Made by a program: the position numbers and the translations under genes
The notes under the pieces: model-generated
What the model was told of the DNA's origin: nothing
The model's database searches: none
What the model saw: the letters and a program-made list of their open reading frames with translations, nothing else
Part shown: in pieces, positions 32,998 through 41,785 of the stretch
How positions within the stretch are numbered: the stretch's first letter is position 1
How the letters are laid out: each line of letters starts with the position of its first letter
DNA from: SZUA-430 sp034440355
GTDB lineage: Bacteria; Pseudomonadota; Alphaproteobacteria; Micropepsales; Micropepsaceae
Direction: 5' to 3'
DNA length: 51,735 bases
Assembly (NCBI GenBank): GCA_034440355.1
Contig: JAWXBY010000126.1
Span: 1 to 51,735 of the forward strand

Positions 32998-35031
32998 GTG
33001 GACGTGGATACGTTGACATTGGTGATTGTGTGCGGCGCGGCAATCTTTGCTGCGAGCCTCGCCGTCACCATGCGCGCGGTGTTTTTGATGCGCCGCGCCG
33101 AACACACGCGCGCGGCTCTCGCCCGCAGTCAGTCGATGTTGGCCGAGGCGCAACGCATCGGCAACATGGGCAGCTGGCAGTGGGATGTTCGCACCGGCAA
33201 GATTTCGTGGTCGGACCAAGTCTACCGTATGTTCGGCATGGGTGTGGCCTTCGAACCCACGTTCGAGAATTATCTCCGGCTCATTCACCCGGACGATCGC
33301 GACCGCCTGGCGATGTCGCTCCAGTCGGCGATGTTTCAGGGGGTTCCTTACCGGATTCAGCATCGTGTCGTGCTTCCCGATGGAGAGGTGCGTACGCTGA
33401 ACGCGCAAGGCGAAGTCGAATTTTCACCGGACGGTCAGCCGCTGACGATGGTCGGCATCTGCCAGGACGTGACGGAGCTTGTGCGTTTGCAGGAGGACGC
33501 AGAGGAAGGCCGGCGCAAGCAACGCGAGATGTTGGACAGCATGTTCACGTTTGTCGGGCTGTTTTCGCTCGACGGGACGCTCATCGACGCGAACCGGGCC
33601 GCCGTTGAAGCGTTCGGTCTGAAGCGCAAGGACATGATCGGCCGCAAGATTTGGGACACGTATTATTGGTCGCACTCGCCGGAGGTGCAGGCGGGGGTTC
33701 GCGACGCGATCGCGCGCGCGGCGCAGGGCGAGATCGTGCGCGGCGATCACGTCGTGCGCGTGGCGGAGGGCGAGTACCTGACCGTCGACGTCATTCATGG
33801 ACCGCTGCGCGACCGAGAGGGGCGCGTTGTCGAGGTGATCGGATCGGCCGTCGACATCACCGAGCGCGTCAAGGCCGAGCAGGCTTCTCAGCAAGTGCGC
33901 GAACAGCTCGAGCAAGCGCAGCGCATTGCGAATATCGGCAGTTGGGAGTGGGACTTCCGTTCCAACAACCTGTCCTGGTCGGATCATTGCTTCCGCCTTG
34001 TCGGGCTGGAGCCGGGTGCGGCGGCGCCGACGTTGGAGGCATTCCTGTCGATCGTTCATCCCGACGACCGTGCGCGTTTGCGCGACACGATCCGCGGCGG
34101 CGTCGAAGAAGGGCGCTCATGCGACTACGACCACCGCGTCGTGTGGCCGAACGGCGAGGTGCGCGTCTTGCACCAACTGGGTGAAGTGAAGCGCGACGCG
34201 AAAGGGCGGCCGGTCAAGATGATCGGCACGACGCAGGATGTGACCGATATCAACGCCGCGCGCGTTGAGCTGATGGAATCGAAGCTCAAGGCGGAGATGG
34301 CCAATCAGGCGAAGTCGCGCTTTGTCGCCAGCATGAGTCACGAGCTGCGGACGCCGCTGAACGCCATCATCGGCTTTTCGGAGTTACTGCAGAGTGACGA
34401 GGCCATGCTGACCGACGAGCGGCGCAAGGAATATGCGCGCGACATCCATAACAGCGGCCAACATCTCTTGAGCGTCATCAACGACATTCTCGATATTTCG
34501 CGCATCGAAGCGGACAAGGTCAGCCTGGACGAGGAAGAGACCTCGGTATCCGATCTGATCGACTCGGCCCATCGCATGGTGCGGCCGCGGGCGGAGGAGA
34601 CGGGCGTTACCGTGTCCAGCAGCGTCGATCCGGGAGTGAAGAACGTGCGGGCGGACCGTCGCTTGTTGCTACAGACGCTGCTCAATCTGGCGTCGAACGC
34701 GGTCAAGTTCACGGAGCGCGGCGGGCGGGTCGATATCGCGGCGCTGCCGGCGAGCGACGGTGGCGTCGACATCATCGTCCGCGACACCGGGATCGGCATG
34801 AGCGCGGCGGATGTTGCGCGCGTGGGCGAGCCCTTTCTACAGGTCGACGGACGACTTTCACGCAAGTTCGAAGGCACCGGGCTTGGACTTGTGATCGCCA
34901 AGCGTTTGATCGAGATGCATGGCGGCGTGTTGTGCATCGACAGCGCGGTCGGCGCGGGCACGACCATGACAATTCGGCTGCCGGCGTCGCGCAATTTGAG
35001 CGTGGCGCAAAGAGCCGTCGCCGTCGCCTAG
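32998..35031 (+). CDS. Three-PAS sensor histidine kinase
   Basis: This 677-residue protein has one N-terminal transmembrane helix (about 6-30), then three PAS domains. The first and third carry the PAS_3 pattern (IGNMGSWQWDV...SWSDQVYRMFG...IHPDDR; IANIGSWEWDF...HPDDRARL); the middle one is a classical PAS (LFSLDGTLIDANRAAV). HisKA follows with SMSHELRTPLNAII (His448). The HATPase domain has NLASNAVKF, DTGIGMS and GTGLGLVIAKRL. It is an orphan kinase with no receiver domain. The start is a GTG with AAGGA upstream. The stop overlaps the convergent mscS gene by four bases. Confidence 0.87.
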   Translation: MDVDTLTLVIVCGAAIFAASLAVTMRAVFLMRRAEHTRAALARSQSMLAEAQRIGNMGSWQWDVRTGKISWSDQVYRMFGMGVAFEPTFENYLRLIHPDDRDRLAMSLQSAMFQGVPYRIQHRVVLPDGEVRTLNAQGEVEFSPDGQPLTMVGICQDVTELVRLQEDAEEGRRKQREMLDSMFTFVGLFSLDGTLIDANRAAVEAFGLKRKDMIGRKIWDTYYWSHSPEVQAGVRDAIARAAQGEIVRGDHVVRVAEGEYLTVDVIHGPLRDREGRVVEVIGSAVDITERVKAEQASQQVREQLEQAQRIANIGSWEWDFRSNNLSWSDHCFRLVGLEPGAAAPTLEAFLSIVHPDDRARLRDTIRGGVEEGRSCDYDHRVVWPNGEVRVLHQLGEVKRDAKGRPVKMIGTTQDVTDINAARVELMESKLKAEMANQAKSRFVASMSHELRTPLNAIIGFSELLQSDEAMLTDERRKEYARDIHNSGQHLLSVINDILDISRIEADKVSLDEEETSVSDLIDSAHRMVRPRAEETGVTVSSSVDPGVKNVRADRRLLLQTLLNLASNAVKFTERGGRVDIAALPASDGGVDIIVRDTGIGMSAADVARVGEPFLQVDGRLSRKFEGTGLGLVIAKRLIEMHGGVLCIDSAVGAGTTMTIRLPASRNLSVAQRAVAVA

Positions 35032-36161
35032 GTGTTGGACGCTGCGGGCTGGGGCGGGTTGACGATCACGCTCGGTTGCGGGAAGGCGAGATCGATGTCG
35101 TTGGTTTCGAACGCCCGCAGGATCGCCAGATTGATCTCCTGATGCACGTCCATGTAGACGTTGTAGTCGGGATCAAGCACGAAATAGACGAACTCGAAGA
35201 GCAGCGCCGAGTCGCCGAATTCCTTCAGGTGGCCGCGGTCGAAGCGGGTCTTGCTGCGGCTGGTGATGGCGTCGCGAACGATGCCTGGAATCTGCGCGAG
35301 TTTGTCCACCGGGGTTCGGTGGCTGACGTTGAGTTTGAATTGGATGCGGCGTTCGTAGAGCAGCTGATAGTTGCGGATCGTCGCCTGCAGCAGGTTGGAA
35401 TTCGACACGACGATTTGTTCGCCAGAGAGCGAACGGATGCGAGTCGATTTGATGCCGATGCGTTCGATCGTGCCCATGTGTTCGCCGAAGACGACGAAGT
35501 CGCCGCGCATGAAGGGTCGGTCGAGGATGATCGAGAGCGAGGCGAATAGGTCGGCGAAGATGCTTTGCGCCGCAAGGCCGATCGCGATGCCGCCGACGCC
35601 GAGCCCTGCGACCAACGCGGTGACGTCCATGCCCATGTTCGACAGCAGCACGAGGGCCACGATCGACCAGACGGCGACGTTGATGAAGATCTGCACCAGC
35701 GACATCGCGTTCGCGAGGGCGCTGCGGTCGGTGGTCTTGCGCTCGGCATAGCGGGCGACGAATTCGCGCAGGAACGAGCCCAGCCATAGGCCGACCTGCA
35801 CGACCAGCGTGGCGCCGATCACGGCGCGCCACCATGCGGGCGAGAGGCCCAAGATGGCGGCCGCGACGGAAGCCGATAGGACGAAGAACGAGACCCGCCA
35901 GGTGTTGGCGACGACGGAAGCGGCGACCGAGCGCCAGACGCTGGCGCGGTCCTTGTCGTTGCGCAGAAGTGTGACCAGACGATCGCGGGCGAGTTTTAGG
36001 CCAAGATAGATCGCAGCCCCTGCTGCGAGCGCGACGACGATCCAGACCAGCGCGGTCAGCACCTCGGGCCAGTGGGATTGCAGCCACGCGGACGCGCCGC
36101 TGAAGCTCAGCGGCATGTTGGCAAAAACATCGACCGGATCAGCCGGTGGCGCACGACGCAT
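35028..36161 (-). CDS. MscS-family mechanosensitive channel
   Basis: This 377-residue protein opens under membrane tension to release solutes in hypo-osmotic shock. It has transmembrane helices at about 33-56, 85-105, 112-135 and 155-178. The pore helix (ALVAGLGVGGIAIGLAAQSI) has the Gly/Ala packing of the family, and the beta domain has the family text GDFVVFGEHMGTIERIGIKSTRIRS (shown in part). Compared with the 286-residue E. coli MscS it has an added N-terminal helix pair, like YbdG/YnaI-type channels. An ATG at 36116 is an alternative start. It follows the di-iron gene on the same strand, with a strong hairpin between. Confidence 0.88.
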   Translation of the reverse strand: MRRAPPADPVDVFANMPLSFSGASAWLQSHWPEVLTALVWIVVALAAGAAIYLGLKLARDRLVTLLRNDKDRASVWRSVAASVVANTWRVSFFVLSASVAAAILGLSPAWWRAVIGATLVVQVGLWLGSFLREFVARYAERKTTDRSALANAMSLVQIFINVAVWSIVALVLLSNMGMDVTALVAGLGVGGIAIGLAAQSIFADLFASLSIILDRPFMRGDFVVFGEHMGTIERIGIKSTRIRSLSGEQIVVSNSNLLQATIRNYQLLYERRIQFKLNVSHRTPVDKLAQIPGIVRDAITSRSKTRFDRGHLKEFGDSALLFEFVYFVLDPDYNVYMDVHQEINLAILRAFETNDIDLAFPQPSVIVNPPQPAASNT

Positions 36162-36170
36162 ACAAGAGTT

Positions 36171-36196
36171 CCCAAGCGCGCGACGCGGCGCTTGGG
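36171..36196 (-). repeat. 9-bp stem hairpin between the di-iron gene and mscS
   Basis: CCCAAGCGC (36171-36179) and GCGCTTGGG (36188-36196) form a perfect stem with an 8-base loop. It lies after the di-iron gene stop (36255) and just before the mscS start (36161) on the minus strand. There is no T run, so it may be a processing site or leader hairpin. Confidence 0.4.
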
Positions 36197-36254
36197 GACA
36201 CGATAGGTGGCGCGGCCTCTCTGCTCAAGAGCGCGTGCGCTGAAGCCTTGACGC

Positions 36255-37166
36255 TCAGCAAAACGTGCCGGATACGCCTTCGATCATGGCTCGCTTCGCA
36301 GGACTGAGTTTGCCCAGCGTTTCGAGGAAGTTTTTGTGCGTCAGGCCGGTGCCGAGATAGGTCCAGCGGTTCGCCTGATGTTGCGCCGTCATGAACGCGT
36401 CGTGCTCTTGCTGGCTGAGCTTGCGATTGGCGGCCGCTTCGAGGGCATCGAGATCGAAAGCTGTTTGCTGTTTCAAGCCGTCGTCGATGAAGGCGCCGAT
36501 CTTGAGGAAGCCGTCGACGGCTTCGTCGATTTGCGTCTGCGTCATGCCGTCCGCGATCATCTCGCACATGAGCGTGTCGAGCTGGGCGTGCTGCATCTCT
36601 TCCATCCAGTGATGCTTCAGCAGGTTCTTGAATTGCGGATCAAGTGCGCCGTCGTCGTGGATCGAATCCTGGAAGTGACGTTGGGTCGTCCATTCGATCA
36701 TCAGGATCGCGAGCGCAACCGACAACGGGTGATGCGAGAGGATGTGCTTGGCGATGGCGTCGGCCGGGCCGATGACTTTGCAGTCGACGTGAAAGCCCTT
36801 GACGAACTCGTTCTTGAAGCAGCGGAAGAGGTGGATGTGTTTCGCCTCCTCGCCGGCGAACTCCAGGAACGCGCGGGCGCGGTAGTCCTCGCCGTTGATG
36901 AGCGGGCGTGCGTGGTCGAGCACGAAGGGCAGGATGAACTCCTCGATCACGCCGAAGAGCGACAGGTAAGCGTGGCCGCGGATTTGGTTGAGCATGCGCT
37001 TCTCAGCCGGCGACAGGAATGCCAGGCCTTCGACGCGCGCGAGGCTTTCGGGCATGAAGGGTTTGGCGAAGTCCAACGTTTTGCCTTCGCCGATAAGATC
37101 TTCGACGCGCCAGGTGATGCGTTCGGCGCGGCCGAGGACGTCTTTGAAATTGTATTGGTAGGTCAT
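36255..37166 (-). CDS. Ferritin-like di-iron protein (AurF-type oxygenase or related)
   Basis: This 303-residue all-helical protein has the carboxylate-bridged di-iron pattern: a Glu at 75/76 (VIEEFIL), E107-x-x-H110 (GEEAKHIHLF), Glu158 (MIEWTTQRHF) and E190-x-x-H193 (MEEMQHAQLD). The spacing is that of a four-helix bundle. AurF-like N-oxygenases and the so-called metal-dependent hydrolase family have such sets, and I cannot tell which. It should oxidise a small substrate using O2. It is the fourth gene of an operon with OsmC, an acetyltransferase and a MAPEG protein, 30 bases after the MAPEG gene. Confidence 0.75.
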   Translation of the reverse strand: MTYQYNFKDVLGRAERITWRVEDLIGEGKTLDFAKPFMPESLARVEGLAFLSPAEKRMLNQIRGHAYLSLFGVIEEFILPFVLDHARPLINGEDYRARAFLEFAGEEAKHIHLFRCFKNEFVKGFHVDCKVIGPADAIAKHILSHHPLSVALAILMIEWTTQRHFQDSIHDDGALDPQFKNLLKHHWMEEMQHAQLDTLMCEMIADGMTQTQIDEAVDGFLKIGAFIDDGLKQQTAFDLDALEAAANRKLSQQEHDAFMTAQHQANRWTYLGTGLTHKNFLETLGKLSPAKRAMIEGVSGTFC

Positions 37167-37196
37167 GGTCGTTCCTTCGTTGTTCGGGGGGATCTA

Positions 37197-37622
37197 TCAA
37201 GGCGATGCGTGACGGGCGATCTCGGCGGCGAGCCAGAACATCGCCACGATTTGAGTAAGGAAGAACAGGAAGCGGATCATCACCGTCGCGTTGGTTTCGA
37301 CGAGAGCCACGTGTACGAGCGTTTGGCACACGCGCGCCGCGATGAAGAAGAGCGCGAGGGTATCGATCGTGCTGCTTTGGGCATTGGCCGCGAACGCCGT
37401 CACGGCGATGGCGCCGTAGACAGGCAGGTTCTCGACGCAGTTCGCGTGCGCGCGCACGGCGCGGCGGTAGGCGGGCGTGCCGTGCGGCATGTCGGCCGGA
37501 AAGTCGGTCAGCTGGGCGCGGCCCGTCAGGATCAGCGACCAACGGCGGACGCCGATGCCGGCCAGGAGGACGGCGAGCGTCCACATGGCGAAGGCGAGCA
37601 GGACCCAAAGGGGCGTCGTCAT
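37197..37622 (-). CDS. MAPEG family membrane protein
   Basis: This 141-residue protein has four transmembrane helices and the family segment RAVRAHANCVENLPVYGAI, which holds the conserved Arg and Glu-Asn that bind glutathione in eukaryotic MAPEG enzymes. Bacterial members can act as membrane glutathione transferases or peroxidases, or lack activity. The ATG at 37622 is chosen for the hydrophobic first helix. It lies ten bases after the acetyltransferase and 30 before the di-iron gene, in an operon headed by OsmC, consistent with a peroxide or electrophile theme. Confidence 0.85.
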   Translation of the reverse strand: MTTPLWVLLAFAMWTLAVLLAGIGVRRWSLILTGRAQLTDFPADMPHGTPAYRRAVRAHANCVENLPVYGAIAVTAFAANAQSSTIDTLALFFIAARVCQTLVHVALVETNATVMIRFLFFLTQIVAMFWLAAEIARHASP

Positions 37623-37632
37623 GATGGTTCTC

Positions 37633-38202
37633 TCAAGCCGCGACGTGCAGTTGCGCCGGTGCGCTGTTGGCGGCGGCGACGATTTGCGTCGGCGCCTCGA
37701 AGAACCGCATGTTGTCTTGGAACCAGCCTGTGACCTCGTAATACGGCGCGATGCGGCGGAAGCCTGCCGAGCCGTAGAGGTTTTGCGCTTCCGTTTGGCG
37801 TGCGCCGGTTTCAAGGCGCAGCGTTTCGTACCCGCGCTGGAGCGCCAAGCTTGCGAGCCTGGTCAACAGCGCGCGGCCGACGCCGAGGCCATGATAGGCC
37901 GGGCGAACGAAGAGACGTTTCACCTCGCCGACGTCTTCGCCGATGCCGCGCAGCATGACGCAGCCTGCGGCGACGCCGTTGGCGCGCGCGAGCAGGATCG
38001 CGCCGAAGGGTGCGCCGTAGTGGCCTTTGAGGTCGGCCAGTTCGCTCTGCCACTCGTTGTCGTCGAAGTGTTCTTCGAGGATCATCGTCTCGGCGACGTA
38101 ACGCCGGCTGAGCCAAAGTTTGTAGTCGCGCAGCAACGCGACGACCTGATCGGTTGCCGCTGCCGTTTCCGCTTCGATGATGTCGAATTCGAACGCAAAC
38201 AT
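37633..38202 (-). CDS. GNAT N-acetyltransferase
   Basis: This 189-residue protein has the acetyl-CoA loop of GNAT enzymes: VKRLFVRPAYHGLGVGRALL (the R/Q-x-x-G-x-G/A motif). Strand 5 follows (GYETLRLETGARQTEAQNLY), then GSAGFRRIAPY. The whole chain fits small-molecule or N-terminal acetyltransferases. The start is at 38202, with AGAGG upstream. Second gene of the OsmC operon, it may acetylate a product of the neighbouring enzymes, such as an amine oxidised by the di-iron protein, but this is inference. Confidence 0.84.
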   Translation of the reverse strand: MFAFEFDIIEAETAAATDQVVALLRDYKLWLSRRYVAETMILEEHFDDNEWQSELADLKGHYGAPFGAILLARANGVAAGCVMLRGIGEDVGEVKRLFVRPAYHGLGVGRALLTRLASLALQRGYETLRLETGARQTEAQNLYGSAGFRRIAPYYEVTGWFQDNMRFFEAPTQIVAAANSAPAQLHVAA

Positions 38203-38260
38203 GGTGGACCTCTTTGGATTTGTCGGCGACGCCGGTTTTCGACGCCGCCGCAAGCATGCT

Positions 38261-38833
38261 TCAGTAGGTTTCGATCTTCACGTCGACCGGCACGCCGCGC
38301 GAGACGACGTCGAAGACCGGCGACATGGCGGTCAGCGCCTTGATCGTCGCGGGTTCGGCTTTCGTCTTCACGCGCATGCGCACGCGGATCGCGCTGTAGC
38401 CCTTGCGGACGTCCGGCGAGATGCCGAGGAAGCCGCGCAGGTCGAGATCACCTTCGATCTGCGATTCGATCGATTCGACCTCGATGTTGCGCGATGCCGC
38501 GTGATAGGCGGTCGTCGTCGTCATGCAGCCGACCAGCGCGTGCAACAGCCATTCGACCGGGTTCGGCGCCTTGTCTTCGCCGAGCAGGACTTGGTGCTCG
38601 CCGTTCTCGGCGACGAAAGACTTGCCGTCGGTGCGATGCTCTTCGAGCGCGCCGGTGAATTCCTTGATCGTCGAGCGGTTTTTCTCGCCGCCCATCCATT
38701 TGTTGGTGAGGCGGAAGTTGAATTTCGCGATCTCGGCGTTGCCTTTGACGGCGGCGATGGTGTCGAAGAGGGCGGTTACGTTGACGCCGTTGGTGATCTT
38801 GGGTTCGGCCTTGAGGGTTTCTGCGGTGGACAT
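38261..38833 (-). CDS. OsmC family protein with a single active-site cysteine
   Basis: This 190-residue protein matches the OsmC/Ohr fold: NPVEWLLHALVGCMTTTTAY carries the first reactive cysteine (Cys103), and the C-terminal helix of the central pair is SPVFDVVSRG. In classical OsmC and Ohr peroxidases the latter position is Cys-Pro-Val; here it is Ser171, so the usual disulfide cannot form. Such one-Cys members have unclear activity. First gene of a minus-strand operon, it diverges from an AraC-type regulator across 140 bases, which probably controls it. Confidence 0.83.
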   Translation of the reverse strand: MSTAETLKAEPKITNGVNVTALFDTIAAVKGNAEIAKFNFRLTNKWMGGEKNRSTIKEFTGALEEHRTDGKSFVAENGEHQVLLGEDKAPNPVEWLLHALVGCMTTTTAYHAASRNIEVESIESQIEGDLDLRGFLGISPDVRKGYSAIRVRMRVKTKAEPATIKALTAMSPVFDVVSRGVPVDVKIETY

Positions 38834-38973
38834 TTTCGGACTTCCTTCCGTCGGCTCGAGACCAACAGCGGCCCCGTCATGGGGCGATCAACTAAGGCTT
38901 TGCGTCCGCGCGTTGAATGACCGGGACGCCGGACCACTTGACCGAAACGCCAGGTCGATGTGAGTTCGTCACA

Positions 38974-39945
38974 ATGGACGCTCTTTCAGATGTCTTGCGC
39001 GTGGTGCGCCTGGTGGGCGGCGTGTTTCTCGACGCCAAATTCAGCGCGCCGTGGAGCATCGCGGGCCGCGTGGAAGGCGCTGATTTCGAGCCTTTCCTCG
39101 ATTCGCGCGCGCCTGCGCAGGTGATCGGCTTTCACTACGTGGTCGAAGGACGTTTGCTTGCGCGCGTCGGAGATGGTCCGCCGATCGAGCTGAGATCCGG
39201 CGAAATCGTGCTATTGCCGCGCAACGACGTGCACATCTTGGCCAGCGGCCTTGACTTGAAGCCCATGCCCGCGGCCGACGTGGTGCTGCCGACGCCCGGG
39301 CTCGGCATTCCGCAGGTGACGCATGGCGGCGGTGGTGAGGAAACGCACATCGTGTGCGGCTATCTGGGCAGCGACGCACAGCACAATCCGATCATGGCGG
39401 CGTTGCCGCCGCTGATCACGCTTAACGTCAAGGAGACGCCCGGCGGCGATTGGATCAAGCAGTCGTTCGCTTTCGCCGCGCGCGAGCTTGCGGACGGACG
39501 CGTCGGTGGCGCGACCGTGATCGCGAAGCTGTCGGAGCTGATGTTCGTGGAGGCGGTGCGCCGCTATGTGGCGACGTTGCCTGAGGAGTCGACGGGTTGG
39601 CTCGCGGGGTTGCGCGACCCGGCGATCGGCAAGGCGCTGGCGTTAATGCATACGCAGGTCGCGCGGCAGTGGACGGCCGACGAGCTTGCGCAGGCGGTCA
39701 ATCTCTCGCGCTCGGCGTTTGCGGAGCGGTTTACGACGCTGATCGGGCAGCCGCCGATGAAGTATCTCACGAATTGGCGGATGCAGATCGCGACGCACAA
39801 GCTGCGCGACGGGCGCCTGTCGATCGGGCAGATCGCGTTCGATATCGGCTACGAGTCCGAGGCCGCTTTCACGCGCGCCTTCAAGCGCGAGCTCGGCGTG
39901 CCGCCCGCGACGTGGCGGCGCCAGACGGCCGGCGCGACGGCTTAG
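38974..39945 (+). CDS. AraC family transcriptional regulator with cupin sensor domain
   Basis: This 323-residue protein has an N-terminal cupin (FHYVVEGRLLARVGDGPPIEL, IVLLPRNDVH) of the AraC cupin_6 kind. The C-terminal double helix-turn-helix (about 220-318) has WTADELAQAVNLSRSAFAERF and IGQIAFDIGYESEAAFTRAF. Regulators of this type are often encoded divergently from oxidoreductase operons they activate, which matches the OsmC operon at 38833. The ATG at 38974 is used; an in-frame ATG at 38917 would add 19 residues. The stop overlaps the convergent membrane protein gene. Confidence 0.86.
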   Translation: MDALSDVLRVVRLVGGVFLDAKFSAPWSIAGRVEGADFEPFLDSRAPAQVIGFHYVVEGRLLARVGDGPPIELRSGEIVLLPRNDVHILASGLDLKPMPAADVVLPTPGLGIPQVTHGGGGEETHIVCGYLGSDAQHNPIMAALPPLITLNVKETPGGDWIKQSFAFAARELADGRVGGATVIAKLSELMFVEAVRRYVATLPEESTGWLAGLRDPAIGKALALMHTQVARQWTADELAQAVNLSRSAFAERFTTLIGQPPMKYLTNWRMQIATHKLRDGRLSIGQIAFDIGYESEAAFTRAFKRELGVPPATWRRQTAGATA

Positions 39946-40910
39946 GCCGGCGGTTCGTTGCGCAGCGTCAGATAAAGATGGCTGATGATCGTCGCGCCGA
40001 GCGTGGTGCCGACGAGCCCTGAGATGAAGCGCGCAATCTCGTGGTAGAAAGCGAGATGGCGGCCGTCGATCACGCCTTGGATTTCGATGTTCGGGTGGCG
40101 CGGCGCGCTTGCGCCGCTGCCCGCGATGCTGCCGAGGATGCCGCCGAGGTCTTGATAGCCGGCGGCGACGAGGCTTGAGAGACCGGCGAGGCTCATGAGC
40201 GCGATCGCGATCGCTGCAATGGCGGCGATGGTCGTGAAATAGACGACGGTCGTGAGCGTGCGGCCGTGGGTGAGGGTGAGCGTGTGGCTGAACGGCGCGT
40301 CTTCGGTTGCGGCGAGCGCTGGCCACGGCGCGACGCGGATGATGAGCGCGAAGGTTGCGATGACGAGAGCGGCCCAAAGTGCGTAGTTCAACGGCGGCAT
40401 CTCGAAGATCGGTAGTTCGCCGGGGAATGCGAACATCGACAGGACCCAGGGGCCAAGTTCGGCGTACGGTTTGGCGACGCTGATGATCGTGTCGGCGTTG
40501 ATCTCCGGCCAGGTGAGCTGGGCTGCATATTGGCCGGCGATGAGCGCGATCATGAGCGCGTAGGCGATGACGCCCATGGCGAAGTAGGCGCGTTCGTGTT
40601 TGCCGAACGCGAAGGCGAAGAATTCCCCGCGCTGGCGCTCGCCCTTGACGATGAAGCGATGCACGGCCACGGCGGCGGCCGACAGTGCGATGAGCTGCAG
40701 CGTCAGAAAGATGAGAACGCCGTCCAACGTCTGCTGCAGCGGGAGAAAGACGATGCCGTTTGCAGCGGCGGGGTTTTCGCGCGATTCGATGAGTGCGATT
40801 TCGGTGAGGCTGTTCCAGTGAGCCCAGTAGTAGGACGTGGCGGCGAGCAGCGCCAACGGGAACCAGGTGAGGCGTAGAAGGGTCGGCAGATTCAGGATCC
40901 AGAATCGCAT
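39942..40910 (-). CDS. Uncharacterised multi-spanning membrane protein
   Basis: This 322-residue protein has about six hydrophobic segments, grouped as 10-25, 55-80, 105-130, 175-195, 220-245 and 290-310. Between them is FIVKGERQRGEFFAFAFGKHE, a charged loop (with GEFFAFAFGKHER). I do not recognise the family, although the loop recalls small putative membrane proteins of alphaproteobacteria annotated only as hypothetical. I start at the ATG at 40910; a longer frame from 41021 would add a basic and hydrophobic leader. It does not look translationally linked to neighbours. It converges with the AraC gene by a four-base overlap. Confidence 0.6.
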   Translation of the reverse strand: MRFWILNLPTLLRLTWFPLALLAATSYYWAHWNSLTEIALIESRENPAAANGIVFLPLQQTLDGVLIFLTLQLIALSAAAVAVHRFIVKGERQRGEFFAFAFGKHERAYFAMGVIAYALMIALIAGQYAAQLTWPEINADTIISVAKPYAELGPWVLSMFAFPGELPIFEMPPLNYALWAALVIATFALIIRVAPWPALAATEDAPFSHTLTLTHGRTLTTVVYFTTIAAIAAIAIALMSLAGLSSLVAAGYQDLGGILGSIAGSGASAPRHPNIEIQGVIDGRHLAFYHEIARFISGLVGTTLGATIISHLYLTLRNEPPA

Positions 40911-41035
40911 CGCCGTTCCCGCGCCGGCTATCGCACGCCACACAACCACTGAAGCCCCCAACCAGCGCCAAAACGCACGCGCGACTTTATGGGGACGCGC
41001 GCGCGGGGAGGCAAGCTGCAAACGGCAGTGCGGGG

Positions 41036-41581
41036 CTATTGCGGCGCGGCGGCGGCCGACTTAGACGGCGGCATCGTTACGGCAAGGAAGGGCGCTGGTG
41101 CTACGTCGTTCGGGCCGGTCGGCGGCGGCGCTTCGCGGCGCACGGGCTTTAGGGTGCGTAGATACGCCGCGATGGCGTAGGCGTCTTCGTCGCTGAGGCT
41201 TGCGAAGCTGCGCCACGGCATGTTCGGGGACAGGATGCGGCCGTCGGGGCGTTCGCCGGCGCGGATCGCTTTCACGATTTCGTCGTCGCTCCAATTGCCG
41301 AGGCCGGTTTCTTTGTCGGGCGTCAGGTTGCGGCCGTAGAAATAGCCGAGGTTCGGGATGAAGAAGCCGACATCGCTGCCTGCGAGTTTCTGGCTCTCGT
41401 CGGGCTTGCCGAAGAAGTAGCCCGGCGTGTGGCAGTCGCCGCAGCCCATGACCGTGGTCATGTACTCGCCGCGTTTGACCTGAACTTGCTCGGACGATTT
41501 GGCTTCGCTGTCGCAGGCGGCGAGCGTGAGTGTCAGACCGGCCGCGACCAGGATTTGTTTGACGGGGTTGGAGGAGGGCAT
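41036..41581 (-). CDS. Cytochrome c lipoprotein
   Basis: This 181-residue protein has a lipoprotein signal ending LAAC (Cys23) and one heme-binding C-x-x-C-H (Cys47, Cys50, His51; MGCGDCHTPG), with Met121 in NMPWRSF as probable axial ligand. The spacing and the RNLTPDKETGLGNWSDDEI segment are typical of class I cytochromes that accept electrons from alcohol or aldehyde dehydrogenases. It would be a membrane-anchored electron carrier in the periplasm. No dehydrogenase is adjacent. The start at 41581 follows AGAGGC. The unusual Pro/Ala-rich tail may be a linker. Confidence 0.85.
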   Translation of the reverse strand: MPSSNPVKQILVAAGLTLTLAACDSEAKSSEQVQVKRGEYMTTVMGCGDCHTPGYFFGKPDESQKLAGSDVGFFIPNLGYFYGRNLTPDKETGLGNWSDDEIVKAIRAGERPDGRILSPNMPWRSFASLSDEDAYAIAAYLRTLKPVRREAPPPTGPNDVAPAPFLAVTMPPSKSAAAAPQ

Positions 41582-41697
41582 TGGAGCCTCTTTTGCTGAG
41601 GCGTGACATTTGGGAATTCGGGACGGGCTTGTTCCAGAGGGTCGCGGAACTTAACCGGACAGGGGTGTGACCACCGTCGCAACGTGACAGCCCGCAC

Positions 41698-41726
41698 AAA
41701 AAAACGCCGACCCTTGCGAGCCGGCG
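41698..41726 (-). terminator. Intrinsic terminator of the ahpC-ahpD operon
   Basis: On the minus strand CGCCGGCTC-GCAA-GGGTCGGCG forms a 9-bp stem (two G-T pairs) with a GCAA tetraloop, followed by seven T (41704-41698). It lies 60 bases after the ahpD stop. The rest of the 41582-41785 gap shows no gene. Confidence 0.88.
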
Positions 41727-41785
41727 GTTTGAAGTTTCCCTCGTCCCTGAGGAGAGAAAGCGGGGCGAGGGCAGGGAATGCGAAT

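Noticed and set aside
36336..37733. Long open frame (465 aa) on the plus strand
   Set aside because: It runs antisense to the di-iron and MAPEG genes, whose motifs are clear. Its composition (Asp/Glu/Arg/Val rich) is that of a shadow frame in GC-rich DNA.
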